DNA of 42,545 nt from Rhodoplanes serenus (lineage in GTDB: Bacteria; Pseudomonadota; Alphaproteobacteria; Rhizobiales; Xanthobacteraceae), in contig CAMAWG010000018.1 of the NCBI GenBank assembly GCA_945861855.1, positions 1 to 42,545 of the forward strand, written 5' to 3'. A program made the position numbers and the translations under genes. Below the pieces are notes generated by a model. The model was not told where the DNA came from and did no database searches. It saw only the letters and a list, made by a program, of their open reading frames with translations. This document shows positions 41,281 to 42,545 of this stretch, piece by piece; within the stretch, counting starts at the first letter, position 1, and each line of letters starts with the position of its first letter.

Positions 41281-42545
41281 ATGTCAACATTCGACAATCC
41301 GTTCGATGCCAAGCGCGCACTGAACCGCGTGGGCTGCGCCTGCGGCCGGCACGTCAGCCAGATCGAGCACGAGCGTGACGCCGCGCCGACGCTGCAATGC
41401 ACGCCGGTCGAAAGTGAAGACAAGCGCTACGAAGGCGTCGTCGCCTCCGCTGTGATGCGGGCGGTGTTTCCGCAGGATGCCGCGCGCCGCGCGTTCCTGA
41501 AATCGGTCGGCGCCTCGACGGCGCTTGCCGCGATCTCGCAGTTCTTCCCGCTCAAGACCGCGACCGAGGCGTTCGGACAAGGTGGCGCGATCGAAAAGAA
41601 GGACCTCAAGGTCGGCTTCATTCCGATCACCTGCGCCACGCCGATCATCATGGCGCATCCGATGGGCTTCTATACGAAGCACGGCTTGAACGTCGAAGTG
41701 ATCAAGACGGCGGGCTGGGCGGTGATCCGCGACAAGACGCTCAACAAGGAATACGACGCAGCCCACATGCTCTCGCCGATGCCGCTCGCGATCACGATGG
41801 GCGTCGGCTCGAACGCGATTCCCTACACGGCGCCGACGATCGAGAACATCAACGGCCAGGCCATCACGCTGTCGATCAAGCACAAGGACAAGCGCGACCC
41901 GAAATCGTGGAAGGGCATGAAGTTCGCAGTGCCGTTCGACTATTCGATGCACAACTACCTGCTGCGCTATTACGTGGCCGAGCACGGGCTCGACCCCGAC
42001 AAGGACATCTCGATCCGCTCGGTGCCGCCGCCCGAGATGGTGGCAAACCTGCGCGCCGACAATATCGACGGCTATCTCGGCCCCGATCCGTTCAACCAGC
42101 GCGCCGTGTTCGACGGCATCGGCTTCATCCACCTGCTGACCAAGGAACTGTGGGACGGCCATCCGTGCTGCGCCTTCACCGTCAGCAAGGAATTCGCGAC
42201 CCAGAATCCCAACAGCTACCGGGCGCTGCTGAAGTCGATCATCGAGGCCACGACGTTCGCGTCCAAGGCCGACAACCGCAAGGAGATCGCCAAGGCGATT
42301 GCGCCGACCAACTACCTGAACCAGCCCGAGACGGTGCTGGAGCAGATCCTGACCGGCACCTATGCCGACGGGCTGGGCGGCGTGAAGAAAGACCCCAACC
42401 GCATCGACTTCGACCCGTTCCCCTGGAACCAGTTCGCCATCTGGATCATGACGCAGATGAAGCGCTGGGGTCAGCTCAAGGCCGATGTCGACTACGCCAA
42501 GGTCGCCTCCGACGTCTTCCTCGCCACCGATACCGCGGCGATGAT
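41281..42545 (+). CDS. nrtA: NrtA/CmpA-family nitrate-type ABC transporter substrate-binding protein (3' end outside window)
   Basis: The frame is open from ATG 41281 to the window edge (421 codons, no stop). The mature part matches CmpA/NrtA binding proteins: KVGFIPITCATPIIMAHPMGFYTKHGL, a gate-like TIENINGQAITLS, and KGMKFAVPFDYSMHNYLLRYY, with DNIDGYLGPDPFNQ further on. The twin-arginine signal (RRAFLK, 69-74) is unusually far in, preceded by a 68-residue section with CACGRH (19-24) and a third Cys at 40. It probably binds nitrate or a related anion for an NrtBC transporter encoded downstream. Sigma-54 control is indicated by the promoter just upstream. Confidence 0.85.
   Translation, partial: MSTFDNPFDAKRALNRVGCACGRHVSQIEHERDAAPTLQCTPVESEDKRYEGVVASAVMRAVFPQDAARRAFLKSVGASTALAAISQFFPLKTATEAFGQGGAIEKKDLKVGFIPITCATPIIMAHPMGFYTKHGLNVEVIKTAGWAVIRDKTLNKEYDAAHMLSPMPLAITMGVGSNAIPYTAPTIENINGQAITLSIKHKDKRDPKSWKGMKFAVPFDYSMHNYLLRYYVAEHGLDPDKDISIRSVPPPEMVANLRADNIDGYLGPDPFNQRAVFDGIGFIHLLTKELWDGHPCCAFTVSKEFATQNPNSYRALLKSIIEATTFASKADNRKEIAKAIAPTNYLNQPETVLEQILTGTYADGLGGVKKDPNRIDFDPFPWNQFAIWIMTQMKRWGQLKADVDYAKVASDVFLATDTAAM

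Overview
This is a GC-rich (roughly 64% by eye), gene-dense bacterial stretch. Codon use, frequent GTG/TTG starts, the LivFGMH/TRAP load and the intergenic repeat families all suggest an alphaproteobacterium of the Hyphomicrobiales, close to Bradyrhizobium, Rhodopseudomonas or Pseudolabrys. That placement is inferred from style and from resemblance to proteins I remember, not from a marker gene. I saw no rRNA, tRNA, CRISPR array, transposase or phage gene.

Layout. 1-4.6 kb: the end of a solute-binding protein gene, a VOC protein, then a minus-strand LivHMGF ABC cassette (set 1). 4.7-7.7 kb: a cupin protein, a flavin aromatic hydroxylase-like enzyme and an ACMSD-type amidohydrolase, framed by palindromic repeats. 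7.8-12.6 kb: a complete ABC operon with binding protein (set 2). 12.9-15.9 kb: a complete TRAP transporter on the plus strand. 15.9-19.3 kb: a third LivHMGF cassette with no binding protein (set 3). 19.4-25.2 kb: two back-to-back 3-hydroxyisobutyrate dehydrogenase-type enzymes, a maleylacetoacetate isomerase-like GST, a LysR regulator, and a divergent pair made of a luciferase-like monooxygenase and a D-2-hydroxyacid dehydrogenase. 25.25-25.88 kb: 630 bp without a gene, filled with nested palindromes. 25.9-37.0 kb (minus strand): SDR, MAPEG, HisD-like dehydrogenase, HIT protein, cyclase-family hydrolase, a three-subunit molybdenum hydroxylase, a ROK protein with permuted motif order, a second D-2-hydroxyacid dehydrogenase, a small membrane protein and a homoprotocatechuate-type extradiol dioxygenase. 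37.1-39.6 kb (plus strand): FAH-family hydrolase, an SDR lacking its catalytic Tyr/Lys, and an AroE homologue. 39.7-42.5 kb: two tandem exported paralogues with terminators, then a strong sigma-54 promoter in front of an NrtA-like nitrate-type binding protein cut by the window end.

Together the genes look like a catabolic and scavenging region: several high-affinity uptake systems beside enzymes for hydroxylating, ring-opening, isomerising and oxidising aromatic or carboxylic-acid substrates. No complete named pathway can be read here, and the substrates of the transporters cannot be told from sequence. The points most worth following are the permuted ROK protein, the active-site-deficient SDR, the unusual molybdenum hydroxylase loop, the paralogue pair with an attenuator-like terminator between them, and the consensus sigma-54 promoter.
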